Shown here: positions 50,533-61,027 of the stretch, in pieces
How the letters are laid out: each line of letters starts with the position of its first letter
Numbering within the stretch: the stretch's first letter is position 1
Assembly (NCBI GenBank): GCA_964479625.1
Contig: CAYZMS010000006.1
Location: 111,927 to 175,926, forward strand
Reading direction: 5' to 3'
Origin: CAYZMS01 sp964479625
GTDB lineage: Bacteria; Bacteroidota; Bacteroidia; Chitinophagales; Saprospiraceae
DNA length: 64,000 bases
Program-made: the position numbers and the translations under genes
Notes under the pieces: generated by a model
What the model saw: the letters and a program-made list of their open reading frames with translations, nothing else
Database searches by the model: none
What the model was told of the DNA's origin: nothing

Positions 50533-53500
50533 TTATCTTTCGTCTGTAACGTCCGCAGGTTCATCTTCGTACATGGCTTCCCGGGCGAGGTAAGCTTCCT
50601 GTGCTTCCTGTGTAGTAACAAACAGGTCGCGGAACTTACGCAGGCCGGTACCAGCCGGGATGAGTTTACCAACGATCACATTCTCTTTCAGGCCGGAAAG
50701 GTTATCCACTTTGGCTCCGATGGCCGCCGTGCTCAGTACCTTTGTCGTTTCCTGGAAGGAGGCAGCAGATATCCAGCTATGTGTACCAAGAGAAGATTTA
50801 GTAATACCCTGAAGAAGTGGGCTGGAAGTTGCTGAAATGGCATCCCGGTATTGCACAGGCTCCAGATCATTGCGCTTCAGCAAGCTATTTTCTTCCCGCA
50901 ACTGACGCAAAGTAACCAATTGACCGGGGCGCAACTTATTGGAACCTCTGGACTCAGTAACGACCTTTTTATCAAAGATCCAGTCATTCTGTTCCAGGAA
51001 ATCGTATTTCTCAACTGCTTCCCCTTCAAGGAAGCTGGTATCACCCGCATCTTCGATTTGCACCCGCCGCATCATTTGGCGTACGATCACCTCGATATGC
51101 TTGTTGTTAATGGTAATACCTTGAGAACGATACACCTCCTGTACTCCGTTCACCAAATATTGCTGAACGGCAAAAGGTCCTTTAATATTCAAAATATCCC
51201 TGGGGGCAATGGAACCATCTGATAATGGCGTTCCTGCCCGTACAAAGTCACCATCTTGCACCAGAATATGCTTGGAAAGACCGATCAGGTACTTGTGTTT
51301 TTGTTCATCGCGGGAAGTGACGATCACCTCGCGGTTACCCCGCTTGATCTTACCAAAGGACACTACCCCGTCGATCTCAGAAACCACCGCCGGGTTGGAG
51401 GGGTTCCGGGCTTCGAACAATTCCGTTACCCTCGGAAGACCACCCGTGATATCCTGGATCTTACCTAACTGACGCGGAATCTTCGCAATGAAGTCCCCTG
51501 ACTGGATGGCAGCTCCGTCCTCAATTGAAATATAGGCTCCCACGGGGAGGTTATAACTCTTCAACGTTTCTCCCTCCGGGCTCACAATATGAATGGTGGG
51601 AATCTTGCGCCGGTTCTTACTTTCAATAATCACCTTGTCAATACTCTGCCGTCGGTCATCCCGTTCTGCCCGATAGGTAACGCCTTCCTCAATATGCTCG
51701 AACTGGATCTTACCCGAGAATTCAGAGACAATAACAGCGTTGAAGGCATCCCAGGTACAGATTTCATCACCCTTTTTGATCTTTTGCCCTTCCTTTACAA
51801 ACAAGGAGGCACCGTAAGGAATATAAAGCGAGACATATTGCTTTCCACTTTGCGGATCAACGATCCGGATTTCCCCAGTACGGGAAAGGACTACCTTGGT
51901 TTCTTTACCGTCTTCGTGTGTTGAGGTTACCGTTTTAATATTATCGAATTCGATCTTTCCCTCAAACTTGGAAGTCATTTTCGATTCGGTCTGCGAAACA
52001 CTTGCGGTACCCCCAACGTGGAAAGTCCGTAATGTCAACTGGGTACCCGGCTCACCAATGGATTGGGCTGCAATAATCCCCACTGCATCTCCCCATTCTC
52101 CCAGGCGGCCTGTAGCCAGGTTTTTGCCGTAGCATTTGGCGCAAACACCGCGTTTGGTCTCGCAGGTCAGCACTGAGCGTATGGTAACCGTTTCTACCCC
52201 TTCCTCTTCAATGTAGGCGGCCATTTTTGCGGTAATGTGCTCACCTGCTTCCAGGATCAGTTCATCACTCACCGGATGGTAAATGTCGTGCAGGGTATAC
52301 CGCCCTTCGATCCGGGAGGACAGGGATTCAATTACATTCTCGTTATCTTTTAATGCAGAAGTTTCAATGCCTCGCAGGGTGTTACAATCATCTTCCATGA
52401 TTACTACATCCTGGGCCACATCTACAAGTCGACGGGTCAGGTAGCCGGCATCAGCCGTTTTCAGGGCTGTATCGGCCAGACCCTTCCGGGCACCGTGTGT
52501 AGAGATGAAATATTCCAGAACAGACAGGCCATCCACGAAATTGGACAGGATGGGGTTCTCGATAACCGCTCCTCCTGTATCTCCGGATTTCCGCGGTTTG
52601 GCCATCAGTCCCCGCAACCCGCACAGCTGCTTGATCTGTTGTTTGGAACCCCGGGCGCCGGAATCCAGCATCATAAACACGGAATTAAAGCCCTGCTTGT
52701 GCTCGGCCAACTCCTTCATCAATGTTTTGGTGATGCGGTTGTCGGCAGAGGTCCACTTATCAATAATGGCATTGTAGCGCTCATTATTGGTGATCAACCC
52801 CATGTTATAATTCTCCCAAACATCATTTACTTCTTCCCGGGCCTCTTCCAGTGTATCCGCCTTGATGGACGGCGTGATCAAGTCTCCAAGGTTGAAGGAT
52901 AAGCCCCCCTTGAAAGACCAAAGGAAGCCCATTTCCTTAATACTATCCAAAAAGTCGGCAGTGACGGCAAAGTTCGTCCGTTCGATCACCCCACTGATCA
53001 CCTTCTTGAGGTTACGTTTGGTCAGTAGAACATTGATGAAGGGAACCTGCTTCGGTACTACCTGATTGAAGAGTACACGCCCCACAGTGGTTTCAGTCAA
53101 TCGAAATACAAATTGTCCATTCTCATCCTCTACCCGAACACGGGCCTTTATAACGGCATGCAGGTCAACTTTACCTTCATTATAGGCAATGATCACTTCC
53201 TCGGCAGAGTAAAAACGCATACCCTCTCCCTTCACCTTGATATCACCCATAGAGCGACGTTCCTTGGTGATGTAGTATAGTCCCAATACCATATCCTGCG
53301 AAGGCAGAGTAATGGGCGAACCATTCTGAGGGTTGAGCATATTGTGCGAGGAAAGCATCAGCATTTGGGCTTCCAGTATCGCTCCCTGGCTCAGGGGGAC
53401 GTGTACGGCCATTTGGTCACCGTCAAAGTCTGCGTTAAAGGCACCACAAACCAGTGGGTGTAACTGGATCGCCTTGCCTTCGATCAAGCGTGGCTGGAAA

Positions 53501-54852
53501 GCCTGGATGGACAAACGGTGCAAAGTTGGGGCCCGGTTCAAAAGAACAGGGTGTCCTTTCAAAATATTTTCCAGGATCTCCCAAATGACGGGGTCTTTGC
53601 GGTCAACCAGCTTTTTGGCTGATTTTACCGTTTTTACGATACCCCGCTCAATCAATTTTCGAATAATGAAAGGCTTGAACAGCTCTGCCGCCATCCCCTT
53701 TGGTATACCGCATTCATGCAGCTTAAGAGTAGGGCCTACTACGATCACTGAACGACCGGAGTAATCCACCCGCTTACCCAGGAGGTTTTGGCGGAAACGA
53801 CCTTGCTTCCCTTTCAAAATATCGGAAAGGGATTTCAAGGGACGCCCCCCCTCGGCCTTAACGGCATTGGACTTACGAGAGTTATCGAACAAGGAGTCAA
53901 CTGCCTCCTGTAACATCCGTTTCTCATTCCGAAGGATCACTTCCGGCGCTTTGATCTCCAGCAAGCGCTTCAGGCGATTGTTACGGATGATCACCCGACG
54001 GTAAAGATCATTCAAATCCGAGCTGGCAAATCGACCGCCATCCAGGGGCACTAGGGGGCGCAATTCGGGTGGGATAACCGGCAGGTATTGAATAACCGCC
54101 CATTCGGGACGATTTTCCATACGGGAAAGTCCATCACGGAATGCTTCCACTACCCGCAGACGCTTCAGCGCCTCTGATTTCCGTTGCTGGGAGGTCTCAT
54201 TGGCAGCCTGGTGCCGAAGGTCAAAAGACAATTGATCCAGCTCCAGACGCATCAGCAGATCGCGAACCGCGTCGGCTCCCATTTTGGCAATAAATTTATT
54301 GGGATCCTCCTCATCCAACATCTGGTTTTCAGGGGGAAGCGTTTCCAGGATATCCAGGTATTCCTCCTCCGTCAGCAGATCCATTTTGCTTATCCCCTCC
54401 GGCTCCTTCAAACCGGGTTGAATAACCACATAGCGTTCGTAATAAATGATTGATTCCAGCTTTTTGGACGACAGCCCTAACAGGTAACCGATCTTGTTGG
54501 GCAGGGATTTGAAAAACCAAATATGCACTACCGGTACCACTAGTTTGATGTGGCCCATGCGTTCGCGACGCACCTTTTTCTCTGTAACCTCCACTCCACA
54601 ACGATCGCAAACAATTCCTTTATAGCGAATACGCTTATATTTACCGCAGTAGCATTCGTAATCCTTTACAGGACCAAAAATGCGCTCACAGAACAAGCCA
54701 TCCCGTTCCGGCTTATAGGAACGATAGTTAATGGTTTCCGGCTTGAGCACCTCGCCGTAAGAGCGTTCGAGGATATCATCCGGAGAAGCAAGGCTGATCG
54801 TGATACTTTCGAACTGCTGCTTCTGGGTTTGATTCTTCTTTTTAAATGGCAT
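50533..54852 (-). CDS. rpoC: DNA-directed RNA polymerase beta' subunit
   Basis: A 1439-residue beta' subunit. The N-terminal zinc finger (CYCGKYKRIRYKGIVCDRCGVEV) and clamp are followed by the catalytic NADFDGDQMAVH loop (about residues 472-483), whose three Asp residues hold Mg2+. The second zinc site is CETKRGVCAKCYG, and the trigger loop region is GEPGTQLTLRTFHVGG. A frame nine codons longer starts at 54879, but MPFKKK at 54852 is the usual start in the phylum. It is transcribed 64 bases after rpoB and ends at a strong terminator. Confidence 0.99.
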   Translation of the reverse strand: MPFKKKNQTQKQQFESITISLASPDDILERSYGEVLKPETINYRSYKPERDGLFCERIFGPVKDYECYCGKYKRIRYKGIVCDRCGVEVTEKKVRRERMGHIKLVVPVVHIWFFKSLPNKIGYLLGLSSKKLESIIYYERYVVIQPGLKEPEGISKMDLLTEEEYLDILETLPPENQMLDEEDPNKFIAKMGADAVRDLLMRLELDQLSFDLRHQAANETSQQRKSEALKRLRVVEAFRDGLSRMENRPEWAVIQYLPVIPPELRPLVPLDGGRFASSDLNDLYRRVIIRNNRLKRLLEIKAPEVILRNEKRMLQEAVDSLFDNSRKSNAVKAEGGRPLKSLSDILKGKQGRFRQNLLGKRVDYSGRSVIVVGPTLKLHECGIPKGMAAELFKPFIIRKLIERGIVKTVKSAKKLVDRKDPVIWEILENILKGHPVLLNRAPTLHRLSIQAFQPRLIEGKAIQLHPLVCGAFNADFDGDQMAVHVPLSQGAILEAQMLMLSSHNMLNPQNGSPITLPSQDMVLGLYYITKERRSMGDIKVKGEGMRFYSAEEVIIAYNEGKVDLHAVIKARVRVEDENGQFVFRLTETTVGRVLFNQVVPKQVPFINVLLTKRNLKKVISGVIERTNFAVTADFLDSIKEMGFLWSFKGGLSFNLGDLITPSIKADTLEEAREEVNDVWENYNMGLITNNERYNAIIDKWTSADNRITKTLMKELAEHKQGFNSVFMMLDSGARGSKQQIKQLCGLRGLMAKPRKSGDTGGAVIENPILSNFVDGLSVLEYFISTHGARKGLADTALKTADAGYLTRRLVDVAQDVVIMEDDCNTLRGIETSALKDNENVIESLSSRIEGRYTLHDIYHPVSDELILEAGEHITAKMAAYIEEEGVETVTIRSVLTCETKRGVCAKCYGKNLATGRLGEWGDAVGIIAAQSIGEPGTQLTLRTFHVGGTASVSQTESKMTSKFEGKIEFDNIKTVTSTHEDGKETKVVLSRTGEIRIVDPQSGKQYVSLYIPYGASLFVKEGQKIKKGDEICTWDAFNAVIVSEFSGKIQFEHIEEGVTYRAERDDRRQSIDKVIIESKNRRKIPTIHIVSPEGETLKSYNLPVGAYISIEDGAAIQSGDFIAKIPRQLGKIQDITGGLPRVTELFEARNPSNPAVVSEIDGVVSFGKIKRGNREVIVTSRDEQKHKYLIGLSKHILVQDGDFVRAGTPLSDGSIAPRDILNIKGPFAVQQYLVNGVQEVYRSQGITINNKHIEVIVRQMMRRVQIEDAGDTSFLEGEAVEKYDFLEQNDWIFDKKVVTESRGSNKLRPGQLVTLRQLREENSLLKRNDLEPVQYRDAISATSSPLLQGITKSSLGTHSWISAASFQETTKVLSTAAIGAKVDNLSGLKENVIVGKLIPAGTGLRKFRDLFVTTQEAQEAYLAREAMYEDEPADVTDER

Positions 54853-54916
54853 AGTGCAGATTGATATTGAAAGGGGCAAACCGGCCGGGGCCGATTCACC
54901 TCTCGTTTTTTAATGA

Positions 54917-57900
54917 TTATTCGAATTTCACATCCAGAGCAAGACCACGCAACTCGTGAATAAGGACGTTAAAGGACTCCGGAATATTGGGATCCGGCAG
55001 GTTATCTCCCTTCACGATTGCCTCGTATGCCTTGGCGCGCCCATTGATATCATCTGATTTGATGGTCAACAATTCCTGTAGAATGTTGGAGGCGCCGAAT
55101 GCTTCCAGGGCCCACACCTCCATCTCCCCGAAGCGCTGGCCACCGAACTGGGCTTTACCACCCAGGGGTTGCTGAGTGATCAGCGAGTAGGGACCTATAG
55201 AACGGGAGTGCATCTTATCATCTACCATGTGAGACAGCTTTAGCATGTAGATCACACCCACTGTCGCCTTTTGGTGAAAGCGGTCTCCCGTTTCCCCGTC
55301 GTAGAGATAGGTTTGTCCCAGGCTGGGAAGGCCAGCTTTTTGGATGTATTCATCGATCTCTTCCTTACTGGCTCCGTCGAAGATCGGGGTGGCAAACTTC
55401 ATACCCAGTTTTTCCCCCGCCCATCCGAGAACGGTTTCGAAGATCTGGCCAAGGTTCATCCGGGAGGGTACCCCCAGCGGGTTCAGCACGATATCAACCG
55501 GTGTGCCATCTTCCAGGAAAGGCATGTCCTCCATCCGTACGATACGGGCAACGATCCCCTTATTACCGTGGCGACCGGCCAGTTTATCACCAACTCGGAG
55601 TTTACGCTTTTTGGCCATATAAACCTTGGCCAGTTTCAATACTCCTGCGGGTAATTCGTCACCGATGCTGATATTGAACTTCTCGCGTTTGTAACGTCCG
55701 ATCTCTTCGTTGGTCTTGATGCTGTAATTGTGCAGCAGTCTTGCAACCGACTTATTGACCTTTTCGTCGTCTGTCCAGTTACTGTAGTCAACAGAGGTAT
55801 AATCAATGTTCCGCAGGGTTTCCTTGCTGAACTTAACCCCTTTTGCCAACAGTTCTTCATTATATACCGAGCGCACTCCATTGGAAGTTTTACCTTTCAG
55901 CAATTGAAGTAACTTGTCGACCAGGATGGTCTTCAGCTTATTCATTTCCACATCGTGCTGCTCATCCAGTTTTTCGATCAATTCCTTTTCCTGAGCTTTT
56001 TGGACCTTGTCCTTTTTAGCCCTTGCAAACAATTGCTTGTTAATGATAATCCCTTTGGTGGACGGAGGCGCTTTAAGGGATGCATCCTTCACATCTCCGG
56101 CTTTATCTCCAAAGATGGCCCGCAGCAATTTTTCCTCCGGTGTAGGATCGGATTCCCCTTTTGGGGTGATCTTACCGATCAGGATATCACTTTCCTTCAC
56201 CCAGGCTCCTACGCGGATGATCCCGTTTTCGTCCAGGTCCTTGGTAGCCTCTTCACTGACGTTGGGAATATCGTTGGTCAATTCCTCTTCACCCAGTTTA
56301 GTATCCCGGACATCCAATTCGTAGTGCTCGATATGGATGGAGGTGAAAATATCATCCTGTACTAACCGCTCAGACAAGACAATGGCATCCTCGAAGTTGT
56401 ACCCTTTCCAGGGCATGAAGGCTACCTTCAGGTTTTGCCCCAGGGCCAATTCGCCCTTCTCTGTAGCATACCCGTCGCAGAGTATCTGTCCTTTTACCAC
56501 CCGATCTCCTTTTCGAACGATGGGCCGCAGGTTTATACAGGTTCCCTGGTTCGTACGACGAAATTTCACCAGGTCGTATTTTTTGAGGTTATCTTCGAAA
56601 GAGACCAACTGTTCCTCATCCGTACGATCATAGCGCACGTGGATCTGATTGGCGTCCACATATTCGATCAAGCCCTCGCCTTCAGCGTTAATGAGCATCC
56701 GGCTGTCCCGGGCAACCTTCCCTTCCAGGCCCGTTCCCACGATGGGGGAGCGGGGGCGCAGAAGAGGAAGTGCCTGCCGCTGCATGTTTGACCCCATTAA
56801 CGCCCGGTTGGCATCGTCATTCTCCAGAAAGGGGATCATGGAAGCAGACACGCCTACGATCTGGTTAGGGGCAACATCCATGAATTCAATATCATCAGGT
56901 TCTAATACAGGGAAATCACCGTGCTCCCGGCATTTGATCCTGTCTCCAACGAAAGCCCCTTTCTCCGAAAGTTCCGCATTCGCCTGAGCGATCTTCTTGA
57001 AGTCTTCTCCCTCTGCGGAGAGATAAAGTGGTTCTTCTTTAAAATTCACCTTCCCCTGATTCACCTTACGGTAAGGCGTTTCGAGGAAGCCCATTTTATT
57101 CACTTTGGCGTGAACACAAAGGGTGGAGATCAATCCAATATTGGGCCCCTCGGGCGTTTCGATAGTACACAATCGGCCGTAGTGGCTGTAGTGCACGTCC
57201 CGCACCTCGAAACCGGCCCGCTCCCGGGACAGGCCACCAGGGCCAAGAGCTGAAATCCGACGCTTGTGCGTGATCTCTGAAAGCGGGTTGGTCTGATCCA
57301 AGAATTGAGACAACTGGCTGGTTCCAAAGAAGGAATTGATAACGGAGGAAAGCGTTCGCGCATTGATCAGGTCTACTGGAGTGAACACTTCGTTGTCCCG
57401 CACATTCATCCGCTCCCGGATGGTTCGAGCCATACGTGCTAACCCAACGCCAAACTGCTGGTATAATTGCTCCCCTACCGTCCGCACCCGGCGGTTGCTC
57501 AGGTGGTCAATATCATCGATCTCCTCATTTTGGTTCATGAGGCTGATCAGGTATTTGACGATCTCAATAATATCCTCTTTGGTAAGGACCAGGGTCTCCG
57601 TATCCGTTTCTAATTCCAGCTTGCGGTTGATCTTATAGCGGCCTACCTCGCCGAGGTTGTAGCGCTTATCGGAAAAGAACAACTTATCAATAATACCGCG
57701 AGCGGTTTCTTCATCCGGGGGATCCGTACCGCGCAATTGCCGGTAAATGTATTGAACAGCCTCCATTTCGGAGCTGGAAGGATCCTTTTGGAGGGTATTG
57801 TAAATAATGGAATAATCCTGTTCGATCTCTTCTTTTTGAAGGATCACGGTTTTTGTTTCCGCTTCCAGGATCTGTTCGATGTTTTCTTCATCCAGTACGA

Positions 57901-58741
57901 CATCGCGTTCCAGGATGATCTCGTTACGCTCGATGGTAACCAACTCACCGGTGTCTTCATCCACAAAGTCTTCTGCCCAGCTTCGAAGCACCCTTGCCGC
58001 AAGCTTACGGCCAATGGCATTTTGAAGGGAATCCTTGTCGGCCCGCAATTCATCGGCCAGACCGAAGATGTCCAGGATAGCTTTATCGGTATCGAAACCG
58101 ATGGCGCGCATTAGTGTAGTAACGGGAAACTTTTTCTTACGGTCGATATAAGCATACATCACCGTGTTGATATCCGTGGCAAATTCCATCCAGGCTCCCT
58201 TGAAGGGAATCACCCTTGCAGAGTAGATCTTGGTGCCATTGGGGTGGAAACTTTGCCCAAAGAATACCCCCGGGGAACGATGCAACTGAGAGACGATCAC
58301 CCGCTCTGCCCCATTAATGACAAAAGTGCCTTTGGGGGTCATATAAGGGATGTTGCCCAAAAACACATCCTGAACGATGGTCTGAAAATCAACGTGTTCT
58401 TCGTCATTGCACGAAAGGCGCAACTTTGCTTTCAGGGGTACACTGTAGGTTAACCCGCGCTGCATACACTCCTCAATGGTGTAGCGGGGAGGGTCAACGA
58501 AATAGTCCAGAAATTCCAAAACGAAAATATTCCGGGCATCGGTAATGGGAAAGTTTTCCTGAAAGACCTTATACAGGCCCTCATTACTTCTGTTCTCCGG
58601 AGTAGTTTCCAGTTGAAAAAATTCCTGGAAAGACTTAATTTGAATCTCGAGAAAGTCTGGGTACGATGCGGCGAGAATTTTACCGAAATTGACGCGATTG
58701 TCTTCGGCAGCTAGCACATTTGCTTTTGATGTCATCGGCAA
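54917..58741 (-). CDS. rpoB: DNA-directed RNA polymerase beta subunit
   Basis: A 1274-residue beta subunit. The rifampicin-pocket region (about residues 470-510) reads FFGTSQLSQFLDQTNPLSE and THKRRISALGPGGLSRERAG, with the Asp, His and Ser positions that usually mutate to resistance in wild-type state. The conserved C-terminal KLADKLAGRHGNKGIVARI-like region (VGDKLAGRHGNKGIVARIV) and GGKAQFGGQRFGEMEVWALEAFGA are intact. ATG 58735 (MTSKAN) is an equally good start. The gap to rplL is 428 bases and contains a conspicuous hairpin. Confidence 0.99.
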   Translation of the reverse strand: MPMTSKANVLAAEDNRVNFGKILAASYPDFLEIQIKSFQEFFQLETTPENRSNEGLYKVFQENFPITDARNIFVLEFLDYFVDPPRYTIEECMQRGLTYSVPLKAKLRLSCNDEEHVDFQTIVQDVFLGNIPYMTPKGTFVINGAERVIVSQLHRSPGVFFGQSFHPNGTKIYSARVIPFKGAWMEFATDINTVMYAYIDRKKKFPVTTLMRAIGFDTDKAILDIFGLADELRADKDSLQNAIGRKLAARVLRSWAEDFVDEDTGELVTIERNEIILERDVVLDEENIEQILEAETKTVILQKEEIEQDYSIIYNTLQKDPSSSEMEAVQYIYRQLRGTDPPDEETARGIIDKLFFSDKRYNLGEVGRYKINRKLELETDTETLVLTKEDIIEIVKYLISLMNQNEEIDDIDHLSNRRVRTVGEQLYQQFGVGLARMARTIRERMNVRDNEVFTPVDLINARTLSSVINSFFGTSQLSQFLDQTNPLSEITHKRRISALGPGGLSRERAGFEVRDVHYSHYGRLCTIETPEGPNIGLISTLCVHAKVNKMGFLETPYRKVNQGKVNFKEEPLYLSAEGEDFKKIAQANAELSEKGAFVGDRIKCREHGDFPVLEPDDIEFMDVAPNQIVGVSASMIPFLENDDANRALMGSNMQRQALPLLRPRSPIVGTGLEGKVARDSRMLINAEGEGLIEYVDANQIHVRYDRTDEEQLVSFEDNLKKYDLVKFRRTNQGTCINLRPIVRKGDRVVKGQILCDGYATEKGELALGQNLKVAFMPWKGYNFEDAIVLSERLVQDDIFTSIHIEHYELDVRDTKLGEEELTNDIPNVSEEATKDLDENGIIRVGAWVKESDILIGKITPKGESDPTPEEKLLRAIFGDKAGDVKDASLKAPPSTKGIIINKQLFARAKKDKVQKAQEKELIEKLDEQHDVEMNKLKTILVDKLLQLLKGKTSNGVRSVYNEELLAKGVKFSKETLRNIDYTSVDYSNWTDDEKVNKSVARLLHNYSIKTNEEIGRYKREKFNISIGDELPAGVLKLAKVYMAKKRKLRVGDKLAGRHGNKGIVARIVRMEDMPFLEDGTPVDIVLNPLGVPSRMNLGQIFETVLGWAGEKLGMKFATPIFDGASKEEIDEYIQKAGLPSLGQTYLYDGETGDRFHQKATVGVIYMLKLSHMVDDKMHSRSIGPYSLITQQPLGGKAQFGGQRFGEMEVWALEAFGASNILQELLTIKSDDINGRAKAYEAIVKGDNLPDPNIPESFNVLIHELRGLALDVKFE

Positions 58742-59169
58742 ATTTTGATTTATGATGCGGCAATCAAAGCTTTCCGTAATTACCGAAAAGTAGGCAGAAT
58801 GAAAACGACCGGTTTTCTATTCAGCCCGGAAAATGGTCTATTAATTATCGTTTGGGGCAGCTCTTGAAAACTTTTTCTCAGGAGCTATTTATTCAAAAAT
58901 CTTGTTTGTCGCGGCCTTGAGCTGATCCCATCATACTTTCATGGCTTTAAGGCCGAAGCGGGTGGTTATTGTCATCCTGTAATTGGCAGAAGCCTAGAAA
59001 AATTTGGTGTGCACATAAATTCTGAAAACGTGGCGCACTAAATAATACCAAATAAGAATGAAAAAGTTTCAAAATGCCAAAACTTCTTTTATACAACGAC
59101 AGGCTTAGCGAGTGAATACACTCGCTAAGCCTCGTTTTAAGGGAAATGGGCTCCCGCCCATTCCATTGA
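58742..59169 (-). other. 428-base rplL-rpoB intergenic region
   Basis: There is no gene in this stretch. It contains a perfect 14-bp hairpin (59101-59132), 38 bases after the rplL stop, and otherwise AT-rich DNA. I found no exact TAnnTTTG box on the minus strand. In Escherichia coli the equivalent gap holds an attenuator and an RNase III processing site, so a similar role here is a reasonable inference. Confidence 0.6.
59101..59132 (-). promoter_or_regulatory. Perfect 14-bp hairpin between rplL and rpoB
   Basis: AGGCTTAGCGAGTG (59101-59114), loop AATA, CACTCGCTAAGCCT (59119-59132). On the minus strand no U tract follows the stem, so it is not an ordinary terminator. It could be a processing site, an mRNA-stability element or an attenuator that lowers rpoBC expression relative to the ribosomal protein genes. 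Confidence 0.6.
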
Positions 59170-59553
59170 TTACTTCAGTTCTACGGAAGCACCTACTTCT
59201 TCCAGCTTCGCCTTAATGGCTTCAGCTTCTTCTTTAGGAACACCAGATTTGATCACGGCGGGAGCACCATCAACCAGTTCCTTGGCTTCTTTCAAACCAA
59301 CGCCCAGTAAACCTTTCACCTCTTTAACAACTTTCAGTTTACCGGCACCGGCAGAAGTCAACTCTACATCGAACTCTGTTTTTTCTTCAGCAGCTTCACC
59401 GCCACCACCAGCGGCGCCTGCAGGGCCTGCAACTGCTACCGCAGCGGCAGCCGGTTCGATACCGTAATCATCTTTCAAAATGCCAGCCAGTTCGTTTACC
59501 TCTTTCACGGTCAGGTTAACCAGCTGTTCAGCAAAGGCTTTCAAATCCGCCAT
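59170..59553 (-). CDS. rplL: 50S ribosomal protein L7/L12
   Basis: A 127-residue stalk protein: N-terminal dimerisation domain (MADLKAFAEQLVNLTVKEVNELAGILK), Ala/Gly-rich hinge (AAAVAVAGPAGAAGGGGEAAEE) and the factor-binding C-terminal domain (FDVELTSAGAGKLKVVKEVKGLLGVGLKEAKELVDGAP). It recruits EF-Tu and EF-G. A frame 34 codons longer (59655) lacks similarity; ATG 59553 is the start. It follows rplJ after 158 bases. Confidence 0.99.
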   Translation of the reverse strand: MADLKAFAEQLVNLTVKEVNELAGILKDDYGIEPAAAAVAVAGPAGAAGGGGEAAEEKTEFDVELTSAGAGKLKVVKEVKGLLGVGLKEAKELVDGAPAVIKSGVPKEEAEAIKAKLEEVGASVELK

Positions 59554-59711
59554 TGTAATTCGTTTTAATTTGTTTTTGACGATAAATAAAATATATCGTG
59601 CGTGGTAGCTTGGAAGCCAAATTTTAAGGGCGTTGGAAAGGGAAAGAACGCACACGCACAGTACGTTCCGTAATCTTTAATTCCACCGCCGGGGGGGTTC
59701 AGCCCTATGGC

Positions 59712-60239
59712 TTACTCACCGCGTTCTTCAAGCGCTTTGAGCAATCCGGCAATAGTACTTCCACCAGACTTCAGCGCGCTGAGAACGTTCTTCGCCGGAG
59801 ATTGCAGCAAGGTAACGATATCCCCCAGCAGTTCCTCCTTGGATTTCAACTGGCAAAGGGTATCCACCTGATCGTCCCCGATGTAAACAGCGGTTTCAAT
59901 ATAAGCTGCTTTCAAAACCGGCTTTTCGTGTTCCTTCCGGAACTCCTTGATGACTCGTGCCGGAGCATTCGCTGTTTCAGTGAACAACAAAGCTGTCGGC
60001 CCCTTCAGTACATCAAATAAGGGTGTATAATTTTTCTCTTCAGGCTGTGCTTCCAGGGCCTTTTTCAGCAGGGTGTTCTTCACTACCCGCACCTGAATGC
60101 CCTTTTCGAAGCAAGCGCCGCGAAAATTATTAATTTGTTCTACGGAAAGTTCCGAGGAATCAGCCAGGTAGAAATAGTCATTCTGAGCCAGACGTTCCTT
60201 CAGGTCTTCTATCGTAGCTGTTTTTTCAGCCTTAGTCAT
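59712..60239 (-). CDS. rplJ: 50S ribosomal protein L10
   Basis: A 175-residue L10, base of the L7/L12 stalk. It reads MTKAEKTATIEDLKERLAQNDYFYLADSSELSVEQINNFR, VRVVKNTLLKKAL and FDVLKGPTALLFTE. The last helix binds L7/L12 dimers. The L10-L12 complex commonly represses its own mRNA leader. It starts 17 bases after rplA. Confidence 0.98.
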   Translation of the reverse strand: MTKAEKTATIEDLKERLAQNDYFYLADSSELSVEQINNFRGACFEKGIQVRVVKNTLLKKALEAQPEEKNYTPLFDVLKGPTALLFTETANAPARVIKEFRKEHEKPVLKAAYIETAVYIGDDQVDTLCQLKSKEELLGDIVTLLQSPAKNVLSALKSGGSTIAGLLKALEERGE

Positions 60240-60256
60240 TTTCTCCTGGTTTTGCC

Positions 60257-60949
60257 TTAGTTAATAGTTTTGGGATCTATCTTGACACCGGGGCTCATAG
60301 TACTTGCCACAGTGACCGAGCGCATATAGATCCCCTTTGCAGAGGAAGGCTTCATGCGCATCAAGGTTCCCAGTACTTCATTAGCATTCTCTTCCAGTTG
60401 CTGAGGAGAGAAAGAAACGCGCCCCACAGAAACGTGGATGATCCCTAACTTATCTACCCGGAAGGAAATTTTCCCGCCTTTAACATCTGTAACAGCAGGC
60501 CCGACATCCATAGTAACGGTACCTGTTTTCGGGTTCGGCATCAAACCGCGTGGTCCCAGTATACGACCCAGGCGCCCTACTTTTGCCATCACCTGAGGTG
60601 TAGCAACTACTACATCAAAATCCGTCCAACCGTTTTGAACTTCCTGGATCAGGTCATCCAATCCAACGTGATCGGCACCTGCGGCTTTCGCCTCTTCTTC
60701 CTTATCCGGTGTACAGAAAACCAATACGCGCTTGGTCTTACCGGTACCATGTGGTAGGGAAACCGTACCGCGAAGGGCCTGATCCGCCTTCCGGGGATCA
60801 ATTCCCAATCGTACATGCAAATCGACGGAAGCATCGAATTTCGCTGTGTTGACCTCTTTTACCAAGGCTGCCGCCTCCGTAATACTGTACAATTTCGAGC
60901 GATCGATCTTTTCTTCAGCCGCTTTGCGCTTTTTTGAAATTTTTGCCAT
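60257..60949 (-). CDS. rplA: 50S ribosomal protein L1
   Basis: A 230-residue L1, which forms the mobile stalk at the E site. It shows FDASVDLHVRLGIDPRKADQALRGTVSLPHGTGK, LGRILGPRGLMPNPKTGTVT and KGIYMRSVTVASTMSPGVKID. A frame from 60988 is longer, but MAKISKKRK at 60949 is the normal start. It follows rplK after 78 bases. Confidence 0.98.
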   Translation of the reverse strand: MAKISKKRKAAEEKIDRSKLYSITEAAALVKEVNTAKFDASVDLHVRLGIDPRKADQALRGTVSLPHGTGKTKRVLVFCTPDKEEEAKAAGADHVGLDDLIQEVQNGWTDFDVVVATPQVMAKVGRLGRILGPRGLMPNPKTGTVTMDVGPAVTDVKGGKISFRVDKLGIIHVSVGRVSFSPQQLEENANEVLGTLMRMKPSSAKGIYMRSVTVASTMSPGVKIDPKTIN

Positions 60950-61027
60950 AACTACTTTTCGAGGTTCAAACGTTGCGGGTAACCACAACTCCCTGCTTTT
61001 TAGAGCTATTTAAGCTCGATGTTCTAA

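Noticed and set aside
59554..59655. Longer N terminus of L7/L12
   Set aside because: The extra 34 residues have no counterpart in the family and MADLKAFAEQ is the normal start.
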